Source of the DNA: Paguma larvata
Lineage: Eukaryota; Chordata; Mammalia; Carnivora; Viverridae
DNA length: 64,000 bases
Direction of reading: 5' to 3'
Assembly (NCBI GenBank): GCA_030068075.1
Contig: CM057835.1
Span: forward strand, 40,418,715 to 40,482,714
Below the pieces are notes generated by a model. That model did no database searches. It had not been told where the DNA came from and saw only the letters and a program-made list of their open reading frames with translations. The position numbers and the translations under genes were made by a program. This document shows positions 22,893 through 34,063 of this stretch, piece by piece (position 1 is the first letter of the stretch; each line of letters starts with the position of its first letter).

Positions 22893-23494
22893 ATGGTAAA
22901 GAAAAACGAAGTTATTCCTCTTCGTATGGCTACTTCCCTAAGTAGGCAAGGCCTAGGGAAAGTAGAAGAATTTAGAGTCAGTGATTAATATCCCTGTACT
23001 CTAAGAGTTGAAAGAGTTTGGAGAAGTTCTGATAAAAGGCTCTTTGGTTTTTGCATGATTTCCCAAGAGGATTGGCATTGGAGGAAGTGTGATGAAGGAG
23101 GGCTTGAAGAAGGCTGTTGGGTGGACAGAATTTGGTCTACCTGGGTAGGTTCCTGAAAGGAGCTATTGGCAACAGTATATTGCACACTATGGACTTTCTA
23201 AGGCCCGAATATATTTTCTTCGCCCCAGTGAACCTTGCTTTGTGATTTCCTTTGAGCAAGTTGTGAATGAAGAAGATTGTAGCTCGGACTCTCTTAGAAC
23301 CTCAGAGTCATGAAGGGATTTTTGAAAGTGTCAATGGACTCTGGTGGATAGGGTTAGAAAACAAATCCAGTAACACAGCTGCTTCATAGAAGAAGTTGCT
23401 TAGAGCAGCAATCTCTAAGTCTCCGTGGGTGTGATGGACTTGGTTTCCTTTCAATCCGAGGGTCCTGTTAATAATAACAACTCAACGCAAAACC
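22893..23494. other. Unassigned non-coding sequence
   Basis: No recognised repeat. A 66-codon antisense frame (22985-23185) is the longest feature and has no domain. Confidence 0.45.
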
Positions 23495-23720
23495 TCAGTA
23501 AGTCTTAGTATATGCCTAACAGTCTGCTGAGTGCTTCATTCACACTATCTCCTTTTTTACTCATAATACCTTATGAAATCGACATTATTACTCGCCCCTT
23601 TTTACAGATGAAGAAACTGAGGCTCTTAGATGATAGATGACTTGCCTAAATTCTCACCATCTTTTAGATGCCAAGCATTGTGCTAAAAAATTCACCTGCA
23701 TTATTAAATTTAATGCTCAG
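23495..23720 (-). mobile_element. MIR relic(s), antisense
   Basis: TGCCTAACAGTCTGCTGAGT, TTTTTACAGATGAAGAAACT and GAGGCTCTTAGATGATAGAT follow the order of the reverse-complemented MIR core. From about 23658, GCCAAGCATTGTGCTAAAAA repeats an earlier part of the same core, so a second MIR piece probably follows. Confidence 0.75.
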
Positions 23721-24304
23721 AGCCACTATTTAAAATGATGATTTCTAAGGCTCGAGCTACATTAAACGTCCTTAGATATGTATTTTTTACAAAATGTGTT
23801 TCTTTGAAGCCCAGGCTTACAATTCAGATGTGTTACCAAAGGGGCTATGTCAGAATAAGAACTAAACTTTTCTGAAATTTGTGGGTCAGAAATACATCTA
23901 TTTTCTTTCTATGGAATTAGATCTCTGAATGTAATTGAATAATTTTTAAATGATAATCTCTAAAAATGTTATATAATATAGCATTGCATTATAGCAAGTA
24001 TTTAAAAACAAGAAGAAGGCTTGTTTATAAATAGCTAGTTATTTTCTTCTTTTATCTTAGGACATTTTTCTTAAGTGTTTGGTACCTTCCCAGAGCTAAT
24101 TACCCATTGTTAAAGAAAATATTACACCAGATAAGATTAGTATGCAGAAGTTGATGTTATTCCAATATTATTGCCAGCAAAGGGGAGAAAACACAGACCC
24201 AGTCTGGACAGTCAGTTCTGCTGAAACGAAGGGTAGAGGGTTTTTAAGTGCTGCGGTGAGTTGGTGAAAAAGTCCTGGAAATTGTGGGGAATTTGATTTG
24301 TGAG

Positions 24305-24534
24305 ACTAAGCAAAAACCAGGGGGAGGGGAAGAGGGGAAAGGAAAAAAAGACACAGAGAGGGAGGGAGATAAAACATAAGAGACTCTCAAAGACTAAGAA
24401 AAAACTGAGGGTAAGGGGGATGAGGGAGGGGGGAGAGGGGATGATGGGCATTAAAAAGGGCACATGTTGGGATGAACACTGGGTGTTATATGTAAACCAA
24501 TTTGAAAATAAACTATTATAAAATTAAAAAAAAT
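24305..24534 (+). mobile_element. Carnivore L1 3' UTR, 5'-truncated
   Basis: G-rich polypurine sequence, ATAAGAGACTCTCAAAGACT, AGGGCACATGTTGGGATGAA, CACTGGGTGTTATATGTAAA, CCAATTTGAAAATAAACTAT and a poly-A tail. This is the 3' end of a carnivore-specific L1, with only about 230 bp retained. Runs of four or more G occur at 24320-24336 and 24415-24440. No clear TSD was found. Confidence 0.85.
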
Positions 24535-25013
24535 AGTATAAGCGGAACGCATTGAGTTTTTCCAGAGTTTGTAAATGTGCTTATGATTAGGTCAACTGTG
24601 TTTGCTAACTGGCCGTCATCCAAGCTAGGCTTCTGACCTCCCACAGAGACTGGGAGACAGGGGTATTATGTCCTTTAACAATGTTGATGCTTTAAGGAGA
24701 TGGCTTTCAGGTCTTTGAAGAAAGATGTTTTCTGAGTTGTAAAACTTGCAAGAAATGGGGACAAGATACATACATTTCAAAGAGACAGAGAGAGAATTTA
24801 CAACTACAAGTTTTCTAAAGTAAATGCTCTAAGGAAAGGGAAGTTGGGGGTTACAGTCAGAAAGAAATCTATCTAAAGTTTAGTCAAGCTGAGAGGACCT
24901 TGAAGACCGTCTTGATCACCAACATCCTGATGTTTTTTGATTTATCTGTGGCCTTCTCAGGAGAGTTTTTTGCAGTTTTGGTGGCTACAAATATTGTGTC
25001 TGTCCCAATTTTT
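24535..25013. other. Unassigned non-coding sequence
   Basis: No gene or recognised repeat was seen. Confidence 0.4.
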
Positions 25014-25026
25014 AAGAGGAGCTCTT

Positions 25027-25263
25027 TTTTTTATTTATTTATTTAAAAAAATTTTTTTTTAATGTTTATTTATTTTTCAGAGACATAGAGGCACAGAGTG
25101 AACAGGGGAAGGGCAGAGAGAGAGAGAGACACAGAATCGGAAGCAGGCTCCAGGCTCTGAGCTGTCAGCACAGAGCCCGACGTGGGGCTCGAACTCACAG
25201 ACCGCGAGATCATGACCTGAGCTGAAGTCGGCCGCCGAACCGACTGAGCCACCCAGGCGCCCC
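25027..25263 (-). mobile_element. Young felid CAN-SINE at a doubly hit site
   Basis: Close to the felid consensus: TTTTAATGTTTATTTATTTT, GGAAGCAGGCTCCAGGCTCT, GAGCTGTCAGCACAGAGCCC, GTGGGGCTCGAACTCACAGA and the reversed head CCGACTGAGCCACCCAGGCG. It is flanked by AGGAGCTCTT on both sides (within 25014-25026 and at 25264-25273). A second SINE begins directly after the right flank. Confidence 0.95.
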
Positions 25264-25273
25264 AGGAGCTCTT

Positions 25274-25472
25274 TTTTTTAAATGTTTATTTATTTTTGAG
25301 AGAGAGAGTGTATGTGTGAGAGTGGAGGATGGGCGGAGGTAGGGGCGGGGGCAGAGGATCTGAGGCAGGTTCCCCGCTGACAGCAGCCAGCTGATATGGG
25401 GCTCCAACTCACGATGAGATCATGACCCGAGTTGAAGTCGGGTGCTGAAATGACTGAGCCACCGGGGCATCC
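25274..25472 (-). mobile_element. Older CAN-SINE at the same target site
   Basis: TTTAAATGTTTATTTATTTTT, a GA/TG-rich stretch, a G-rich body, CTCACGATGAGATCATGACC and a decayed reversed head ACTGAGCCACCGGGGCATCC. It is more diverged than its neighbour. AAGAGGAGCTCTT lies at 25475-25487 and a shortened copy at 25264-25273. Confidence 0.9.
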
Positions 25473-25487
25473 ATAAGAGGAGCTCTT

Positions 25488-27280
25488 AATATCCTTATTG
25501 TCCAAGCTGAGAGAGCATTCTAGCTCTCAGCTTTCCCACAAATCCAGGCAAACAAGTTTGAGACTTAAGATTTATCTTTTCTGCTTTTTAACAACCTCTT
25601 TATTTCATGCTACATTTAATCCAGCTGTGGGTGGCTGTCCCAGAGGTGGCCTCTATTTGCCCTCTGTGCCAACACTGAAACAACATTTTCGTCACATTTA
25701 AAAAGGCTGATTTTGTAACGTACTAGTAAACGATGTAGATTTTGCTACAGAATCATCAGGGAGACAAAGGATAAGAATTTAGGTCACACAAAACATACAA
25801 TCCTAATTTCCCTCAAAGGCCCCCCTTCCTCCATCCCTTTTGAACTTCCTGTGAACACCTGTCCTTCTGGACAAAGAAAAGGCTTTCTTCAGCTTTCTCA
25901 AAGATTACCTGGGGGGCCAGGAAGTGGAGACACACTCTCTGTGTATGCCTATCCAAAACACTGCCCCACTCTCCTCACCCCCTCCTCCCCCCAATACCGT
26001 GGGTTCTCCCATGAGATTTTACTGCTAATGTGAAGAAGATAGTTCCATATCAGTAGTTATATTAAGATCCTTCTACTCTAAATGCGAATAGTACTTTAGC
26101 AGCTGAATAACTTTTTTCAAATTTATAAAAACTTGAAAGAAAAGTCCTGAGGAAAGAAATGCCTGCATAAAGTTATCATTTCCAAGACCCTGAAACTTTC
26201 AGCCGGAGCTAAATCACTGACGCGTGATTTTACTGTGAATTCTGGCTCTTCCTTACTCATGCATAATTAAGTTACATTTCTTAGCTCCTCATGATTCTGC
26301 CAAAGCTCTCAGGCAAATCAGCTCAACTTTCCCCCAGTCCTTCCTGGTATGTGGCTAAAGTTCGGTTTTGTTTCCCTTTAATGAAGAATTAAATCGTAGA
26401 TTCCATAAACTAAGCCAGATCATAGAAAATATAAAGCAGGTCGTTATAGTCTAGTGACTTCACAAAGCCTTTGTGCCTTTTCTTCCTTTTTTGTAATGCA
26501 GGTGATAAAGTAAGCTTTTGCCGTTCAGGGGTAAGTAATTCTCAGGGATAAGTAGTTCTCAGATATTCTTTTCAGATCATAATAGTGGTTTAGCTGCTAC
26601 CGTGCTATAGGGTCAGAGTGTAAGAAACTTCTTAGCAGTACGTTGTACACAGACAGAAAAACATGACTTTCAATGGAAGTCATCACATGCTATGAGCTTC
26701 TCACTGTCAATAGGTTCAAACCTAGGGAATGAATGTAAGACACTCTTTTAATACCAAAAAAGTCCAGATCTTTTGTTGTCTTTAAAATAGAAGGTTGATA
26801 AGACTATTAATTAATGGCTGGTTTAAAATCTCCTACTGAAAAGTTCAACTCCCAGCTGGTCAATTTGTATTCTAATCAAGCATTGTATCATTAATGGGTT
26901 TAAGTTCCTAGAGAAATCCAGAAATGCCTTTAATCGGTGATAGAGCTGGTGAAGTGCATAGATACAATAAAGTGTAATGGAACAAAATCTATCATTTTTC
27001 TTCTTCGAAATGTCACTGTCCAGTCAAGGTATTAAACGCATGAGCGAGATAAACGGTGCACACATGGTTGTCTTGATGGACTAGTTCCACACAAAAATTG
27101 TTAGAAAGTTTCAGAAGGATAACTGAGGTTGAAAGTTAGTCTAATCCCTAAATCTCTCACTGAATAGAAGAAAATAGGAGGAAAGCTATAGAAACAGGAA
27201 AATAACGATTGCAAAGAAGAAATGATATTGCAGAAAATTAAGCAGTACTGTAGATTTTTTACCCACTTTTTATTTATTTA
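25488..27280. other. Unassigned non-coding sequence
   Basis: No gene or recognised repeat. Short frames near 25498-25701 and 25851-26033 have no domain. Confidence 0.5.
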
Positions 27281-27289
27281 TTGAAGTTG

Positions 27290-27728
27290 TCATTTCCTTT
27301 TTTTAAGTTTTGTATTTTTAATTTAAATCCATATTAGGTGACGTTTAGTGTAATAATAATCTCAGGAATAGAATTTAGTGACTCATCGCTTACATATTAC
27401 ACCCAGTGCTCATCCCAACAAGTGTCCTCCTTAATGCCTCTTACCCCCTTATCCTTCTCCCAACCCAACACCCCACCAGCAACCCTCAGTTTGTTCTCTT
27501 TAAGAGTCTCTTAGGGTTTGTCTCCTTCTCTGTTTTGGTATTGTTTTTTCTTCCCTTCCCTTATGTTCATCTGTTTTGAATCTTAAGTTCTACATATGAG
27601 TGAAATGATTCGATATCTGTCTTTCTCTGACTTATTTCACTTAGCATAATTCACTCTAGTTCCATGCATGTTGTTGCAAATGGCAAGATATCATTCTTTT
27701 CGATCACCAAGTAATATTCCATTGTATA
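27290..27728 (-). mobile_element. Carnivore L1 3' end, antisense, 5'-truncated
   Basis: The antisense 3' UTR is followed by the last part of ORF2: TATTACACCCAGTGCTCATC, CAACCCTCAGTTTGTTCTCT, TCTACATATGAGTGAAATGA, TGACTTATTTCACTTAGCAT and CACCAAGTAATATTCCATTG. A short flanking match (TACCC..TTTT near 27259 and 27727) may be the TSD. Confidence 0.88.
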
Positions 27729-27735
27729 CCCTTTT

Positions 27736-29657
27736 CTTATAAGCAATGGAGCAGGAGAACAGGGTAGAGGGCACCAGCTCACCACCCACCTTCCGCCTTC
27801 CTATCCACTCAGTTAGCCATCTTTTGAGAGAGACAAACATAAAAGCTGGAACCGTGAAAAACAATTTCTGCCAAGGAAAGAAGATGCATAAACATGGTCA
27901 GTGAGAGTAGTTTTAGCATAGAGATTAAGATGGAGAAAGTTTCGATCCAGCAGTCCCATATTGAAAAAAAGGTAGACAGAGAAAGAATTGAAACACTAAA
28001 AAATACAATTCTTCAAGGGCAGCACATCTTGGCCCAGATACCTTCCTAGCAGTTTTGTAATGTGGAAAACGTGAAGGAAAGACGCGCAGAGGAAATATCT
28101 CTGTGGAAGCGGTCCAGGGGAAATGATAACGGCACAGGGCAGAGGTGATGGCCAGAAGACCGCGAGGTGGGCACACGGCATCTCAGACGGTGTGGAGTGC
28201 TTGTTTGATGACGAATCCCATTTGCCACATTAAAGAGCTGTCTCACGTGAAGTTCATTCTAGTAATTTGGACTTTATTAGCTGTTTTTTGATAAATAGTT
28301 CTCATATATCGACAGGGCCTGGAGAGAATATTACAAAAGTTCATAAGTACGTTTGTTCAAATTCACACCATTTCTGAACGGTATTATATAGCAAAGTGGA
28401 GACTGTAATGTAGAGCAAGAAGTTGGGAAACTAAAGATAGCATAAAATTAATAAAATGTTGCACAGACGAGGGACATTCTCATTACATTTCACCATGTTT
28501 TGAAATAAGTTTTGGGTCTTATTTTTTCTCATATTCTTTTTAAGGAAGATTACCTGCAGCATGTTCAAGTGTTTGGAATATACCCGTTGCTTAGATGGAA
28601 CGGTATTTAAATTTTCATACCTTGACTATCATTATATAAGTCAAAACATATTTTTTGATGGGTTTATACTTTATTTTTATAATCTCTTTTTCAATATTGT
28701 ATGTTGACATATAATTATTTTGACAATTTTAAACAGTTCTTCAATTTAGCCTCAAGCAGGAGAAATATTAGAAGCTGCAACAGATTTCAAAATTTAAGTA
28801 GGATTCATACTCTCTAAGGGAAAAGAAAATGACATGATAAAAAAAATCAGTAAAGAACTTTTAAAATATTAATGTATTCCCTACATAATCTTTTATATGA
28901 GTTTAATGACAATTTAAAAAAATCATGGGAGGGAATAATCGCTTTTAAAATTGCTAATGAAAATTCTCTTTGTAGGTACAGTCAATTATGCAGATTTTGA
29001 CTACAAAAAGACACATGTCCACTTTTGAAACACTGGAGGGGTTTGGTTTTTGCCTTTAGCTTTTGGCCCTTTCGATGATAACACAGCTGAGGTGGATATA
29101 CATATCTTAATGACTCATTCACTGATGAATGCAATTCTGTCCAATAAAACAAGGGGTGTTTAGAATTTTTTCATAGCAACCAGATTCCACAAGAGCTGAC
29201 TAATTTAGCAAAGCATTCGAAGTCAGAGAATGTGGCTGTCTTTGCAATAAGAAATAACATTTAGAAGACTACATTGTAATTAAACTCTAGGACTTGAATA
29301 TAGCAATTCTATGTGGAAACTCAACTTTTCTCTCATAAAGATGAAATATAAGTGACCTACGACTGCCAATCTCTTTTATGTTTTTAACAAATAGCATGTT
29401 CAGCTTTGCAGTTTTACAAAAAGTTTATTTATGTAGTCAACCAAGTTCCCTATATAGATGCTGAAATTAAATTTATCTCTAAATTCCACATAGATCATGG
29501 TCGGGTTTTACCCCTACTCTAGTGGAAGGAACTTGTCCGAGCACAGAGACAGACATTGGTCCAATGAATTCGGTGGTGGCAAATAGAGGTGGGTGGTATT
29601 TCATGATGGTATGTCTCTGCCCAAGTTGTCTTTGTATAAAATGGCTCATTGTGTCTT
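27736..29657. other. Unassigned, includes a locally CpG-rich stretch
   Basis: No recognised repeat or gene. About 28065-28205 has a higher CpG density than the rest of the surrounding DNA. The frames here (27925-28246, antisense) overlap each other in different phases and carry no domain. Confidence 0.4.
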
Positions 29658-29670
29658 TTATTTTTACTTA

Positions 29671-29885
29671 AATTTTTTAAAATGTTTATCTATTTCTGAG
29701 AAAGAGAGAGACAGAGTGTGGGCAGGGGAGGAGCAGAGAGAGTGAGGGAGACACAGAATCTGAGGCAGGCTTCAGGCTCTGAGCTGTCAGCACAGACTCT
29801 GACGCGGGGCTCAAACTCACGAACCCCGAGATCATGACCTGAGCTGAAGTGGGTCGCTTAACTGACTGAGTCTCCCAGGAGCCCC
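29671..29885 (-). mobile_element. CAN-SINE, felid type, 12-bp TSD
   Basis: TTTAAAATGTTTATCTATTT, GA-rich stretch, GAGGCAGGCTTCAGGCTCTG, GACGCGGGGCTCAAACTCAC, head ending CCCAGGAGCCCC. TTATTTTTACTT is identical at 29658-29669 and 29886-29897. Confidence 0.94.
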
Positions 29886-29897
29886 TTATTTTTACTT

Positions 29898-30444
29898 TAA
29901 TGGCAAGTAGAATCTATGCATCTTATTATATTTCTTTGCTAAGATTTCTGATGATAAAAATATTCAATTAAATCTTTAACTGCTGCTAGGGGCATAGATA
30001 ATGAGTAATTGTATTCTCTTATGAAAACCAAAGATTTATGTTTTAAATTTTTTATAATTTTATTGACTTTTATAGCTTTAAAATATTGTTCCCCCATTGA
30101 CAATAAATTTCATGAGTAATCATGAGTTGGCGGTGGAGGCTATTAAGTCTTCTGTCTTTTTAATATTTTTGTTAGTTTTTGCACAATAATAATAGAAAAT
30201 CCACTTGCAATAATTCAAGCAGTATATACTAATGCCTAAGAAAGCAAAGGAGAGATCTCATGACAAAATAAATTGGTTTAGTATAATCATCGTATTTCTA
30301 GTTATAGAGAAATTTCTTTTCATTATTGGCTGGTTAATCACATATGAATAAAAACAGGGATGATAATCAGTAGAATATTTTGGAAATATATCATGCCTGT
30401 ATTCTCATATAATTGAAATTAGGTATTCTAAATAATGTATCACC
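29898..30444. other. Unassigned AT-rich sequence
   Basis: No gene or recognised repeat was seen. Confidence 0.4.
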
Positions 30445-30458
30445 TCAACTGTGCTATT

Positions 30459-30629
30459 AAAAATTATTGTAATGTTTATTTATTTTTGAGAGAGAGACAC
30501 AGAGTATGAGCGGTGGAGGGGCAGAAAGAGAGGGAGACACAGAATCTGAAGCGGGCTCCAGGCTCTGAGCCGAGATGATCACATGAGCCAAAGTTGGACA
30601 CTTAACTGACTGAGCCACGCAGGTGCCCC
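30459..30629 (-). mobile_element. CAN-SINE lacking the B-box region, 14-bp TSD
   Basis: GTAATGTTTATTTATTTTTG, GAAGCGGGCTCCAGGCTCTG, then directly AGCCGAGATGATCACATGAG and the reversed head GAGCCACGCAGGTGCCCC. About 40 bp that normally hold the reversed B box (GGCTCGAAC) are absent. Flanks TCAACTGTGCTATT (30445-30458) and TCAGCTGTGCTATT (30630-30643) differ at one base. Confidence 0.93.
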
Positions 30630-31408
30630 TCAGCTGTGCTATTTTAAAAGTCACAATTATATTTAAATGTCATGTCTTAGAGTTACATTAGGATACATGT
30701 ACATGAGATATGCAATATTCCCTATTTACACTGAAAAGTCCACTGACTTAAAAATCAGTTATCCTTAATTTTTTTCATTTGCTCCATAAAATGTAATAAT
30801 CTGAATTACTTGGCCTTACCTGTCACTCTGTGGATGGATTTGTTATCTAGATGTGTGAAGAAGGAACGATGACTTGTTACCATTTACACTAGTAGATCTC
30901 TAATCTTAAAAAATTAGAATATGTTAGAAAGAAAAAGGAAATCTCACCCACCTTTAGAAATCATAAAATAATGGAATGTCAAAGGATTTAAATAATCTTT
31001 CAAATAGTGTGTGGCATGGTTAATAGAGCGTACGGTATTTTGACTGTTGTATAATATTACATTATGTAAATATGCTACAGTATACAGATAAGACTATTTT
31101 TCTACAGATTTCTCATAGCAAATTTAAGTTGTGTGCATTTTAAACCTTCTTTTATAAATAATGTTGCAATTTACACTTATGTAACATCCTTTTCCTGCAC
31201 ACATGGGAATATGGCATTGCTTGGTCATGTGCTGTACATTTTCAAATGAAGCCAGCTAAAAAAAGCACTCTCCAAAGTTTTAGTCATTTATACTTCATAA
31301 CAAGTGCTTGAGAGTTCGAATCGCCCCATATCTTCACCAGCGCTTGGTTTGGGGGGACTTTTTTGTTGTCGTTATTGATAGGTGGTTTTGAAGTACTATC
31401 CCACTTTT

Positions 31409-31612
31409 AAAGTTTCTGTATTTATTTTGAGAGAGACAGAGAGAACATGAGCAAGGGAGGGGCAGAGAGAGAGGGAGGGAGACAGAATCCCAAGCAGGCT
31501 CCAGGCCAGTACAGAGCCCAACGCGGGGCCCGAACTCATGAAACTGCAAGATCATGACCTGAGCTGAAATCAAGAGTCAGATGCTTAGCCGACTGAGACA
31601 CCCAGGTGCCCC
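31409..31612 (-). mobile_element. CAN-SINE with 17-bp TSD
   Basis: TCTGTATTTATTTTGAGAGA, GAATCCCAAGCAGGCTCCAG, GATCATGACCTGAGCTGAAA and the reversed head GAGACACCCAGGTGCCCC. The flanks AGTACTATCCCACTTTT (31392-31408) and AATACTATCTTACTTTT (31613-31629) mark the insertion in the old L1. Confidence 0.93.
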
Positions 31613-32602
31613 AATACTATCTTACTTTTGTTTTGCCTTTGCTGATTACTAGAGAGAATGCCATTTTTTTCATTTACTTATTGGCTATTTGGATATCATT
31701 TTTCTGCTAATTTCTTGCTAATAGACTTCTCCCATTTTGTGATAGGTTTATATTTTTATTAGTATTCATATACTAATGAATAGTTTGATAACTATCATAG
31801 AGTTTGATAACTTTTTTGTAGGTTAGAAGTTTTAAAATCACTTTTTCTATAAAGTTATTATGAACATTTGTATCTAAGTTTTTAGGTTCATAAACTTTGA
31901 GGATTGTTACATTCTTTTAACAAATTGACTTCTTTATCATTATGAAATGATGCTTTGTAGCCCTGGACATGTTCTGTGCTTTGTACTCTGATTTATTAGA
32001 TATTTATATAACCAGGTTTCTTTGGATTAATATTAGCATGACATATCTTTTCCATCCTTTAAATGTTAAACCATGTGTGTTTTTACATTTAAAAATGTTT
32101 CTCATAAACAGTGTATAGTAAAGCCCTGCTTTTATTATCAGATTTGAAAATTTCTGTGGTTGAAATGGATTTTTAGGCAGTTTATTAACTGAACTATTGA
32201 TAAGATTGGTTATCTTTCTTCTTGATTTTTTTTTTCTATTTGCTCCAATAGTTTTTTACTTCCTTCTCATCCTTCCTTCTTCTTTTAGATTAAATATTTT
32301 TTATGACTCTATTTTATCTCCTTTGTTGTCTGGTTAGTTAAAATTCTTTGCTTTCTTACTTTTGTGTTTGTATTAGGTTTATAGTGTACATCTGACATCT
32401 GAAGTTATCACAGATATCTTAAAGTGACATTATAGCATTTCGGGTACAATATGAAAACTCAGTAGTATATTTGTATTTCTCTGATCCCTGTCATGATGTT
32501 ATCATATGTTTTGAATTCAGTATATAATAAATGACACAAAAGTTAATAGTAATTTTGTTTCAACAGGTCATTACTGTTATTTATTTACTTTTATTGGTTT
32601 CA

Positions 32603-32997
32603 AACTTTTATTAAATTCAGTTGGTTAACATATAGTATAATAACGGTTTCAGGAAAAGAATTTAGTGATTCATCATTTGCATATAACACCCAGTGCTCAT
32701 CCCAAAAAGTGCCCTCCTTAATACCCATCACCCATTTAGCCCATCCCCCCGCCCACCTCCCTCCAGCAGCCCTCAGTTTGTTCTCTATCGTTGAGTCTCT
32801 TATAGTTTGTTTCTCTCTTTTTTCCCCCTTCCCCTATGCTCATCTGTATTGTTTCTTAAATTCCACATATGAGTGAAATCATATGGTATTTTTCTTTCTC
32901 TGACTGACTTATTTTGCTTCACATAATACACTCTGGCTCCATCTGCATGGCAAGATTTCATTCTTTTTGATGGCTGAGTAATATTCCATTACATATA
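32603..32997 (-). mobile_element. Carnivore L1 3' end inserted in older L1
   Basis: AATTCAGTTGGTTAACATAT, CACCCAGTGCTCATCCCAA, CAGCCCTCAGTTTGTTCTCT, CCACATATGAGTGAAATCAT and GAGTAATATTCCATTACAT. Flanks TATTGGTTTCA (32592-32602) and TATTGGTATTCA (32998-33009) are a probable TSD. 5'-truncated, no coding capacity. Confidence 0.88.
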
Positions 32998-33027
32998 TAT
33001 TGGTATTCACTTTAAGAAATTAAAATA

Positions 33028-33241
33028 GGGGCTCCTGGGTGGCTCAGTCGGTTGAGCGTCCGACTTCGACTCAGGTCATGATCTCGCAGTCTGTGAGTTC
33101 GAGCCCCGCATCGGGCTCTGTGCTCAGACAGCTCAGAGCCTGGAGCCTGCTTCGGATTCTGTGTCTTCCTCTCTCTCTGCCCCCCCCCCCCCCACTCATG
33201 CTCTGTCTCTCTCTGTCTCAAAAGTAAACATTAAAAAAAAA
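33028..33241 (+). mobile_element. Young felid CAN-SINE with perfect 14-bp TSD
   Basis: Head GGGGCTCCTGGGTGGCTCAG, B box GTTCGAGCC, GCCTGGAGCCTGCTTCGGAT, a run of 14 C (33181-33194), a CT-rich stretch and poly-A. AAGAAATTAAAATA is identical at 33014-33027 and 33242-33255. It has a small change in the body (GTGCTCAGACAGCTC instead of GTGCTGACAGCTC). Confidence 0.96.
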
Positions 33242-33756
33242 AAGAAATTAAAATAATAGGCAAAAATATATATTTCTCACGTTGTTACCATTTCCAGTAT
33301 ATACTTCATTCTTTTTTCCTTTTTTTCTGTATATTAGGGTTTCCATATGGAATCATTTTTATTTTGCCTGAAGAGATTTTTTTTCACATTTCTTGTAGTG
33401 TCAGTTTGCTGTGTATCAACTCACACTGGCTTCAGACTTTTATGTCTGAAAAACATATGAAGGGGCTTTGTTTCACTATAAATTTTTAAGATCATTTTTG
33501 TTGGGTATAGAATTCTAAATTGAATTTTTTTTATACTTCCTGATGTTTGCTGCTGTCTTGATTGCTGTTTTGTTTCAAACAACAAATATAGGATTTTTTA
33601 TGTTTGCTCTTCTGTATATGATGTGTCTTTTTTCTATGTGTGATTTTAGGGTTTTTTTCTTTATCACTGGTTTTGAGAAATTTTATTATAATGTGTGCCG
33701 CTATAAATTTTCTCATATTTTCTGTGATTGAGGTTCATTTAACTCTTATTTTTTAT

Positions 33757-34063
33757 GTTTTTTTGTTTTTTTTTAATTAAAATTTTAATTTTAATTTTTA
33801 ACAGTTTATTGTTAAATTGGTTTCCATACAACGCTCAGTGCTCATCCCAACAAGTGCCCTCCTCAGTGCCCGTCACCCACTCTCCCCCCTCCCACACCAC
33901 CCTCAATCCTCAGTTTGTTCTTAGTATTTAAGAGTCTCTTATGTTTTGTCTCCCTCCCTCTCTGTGGTAATTTTTTTCCCCTCTTCTCCTCCCCCATGAT
34001 TTTCTTGTTAGTCTCTCTAGATAAAAATGGATTAAAGAGACATCAAAATCCTAAAGGAGAAAG
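33757..34063 (-). mobile_element. Short carnivore L1 with 5' inversion and 20-bp TSD
   Basis: About 33776-34015 is antisense L1 3' UTR (TTATTGTTAAATTGGTTTCC, GCTCAGTGCTCATCCCAAC, AATCCTCAGTTTGTTCTTAG). About 34019-34063 reads as a piece of sense ORF2 (AAAATGGATTAAAGAGACAT and CAAAATCCTAAAGGAGAAAG). Flanks starting CATTTAACTCTTATTTTT at 33736-33755 and 34064-34083 match over about 20 bp, allowing one extra T. Both orientations lie inside one TSD pair. Confidence 0.85.
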
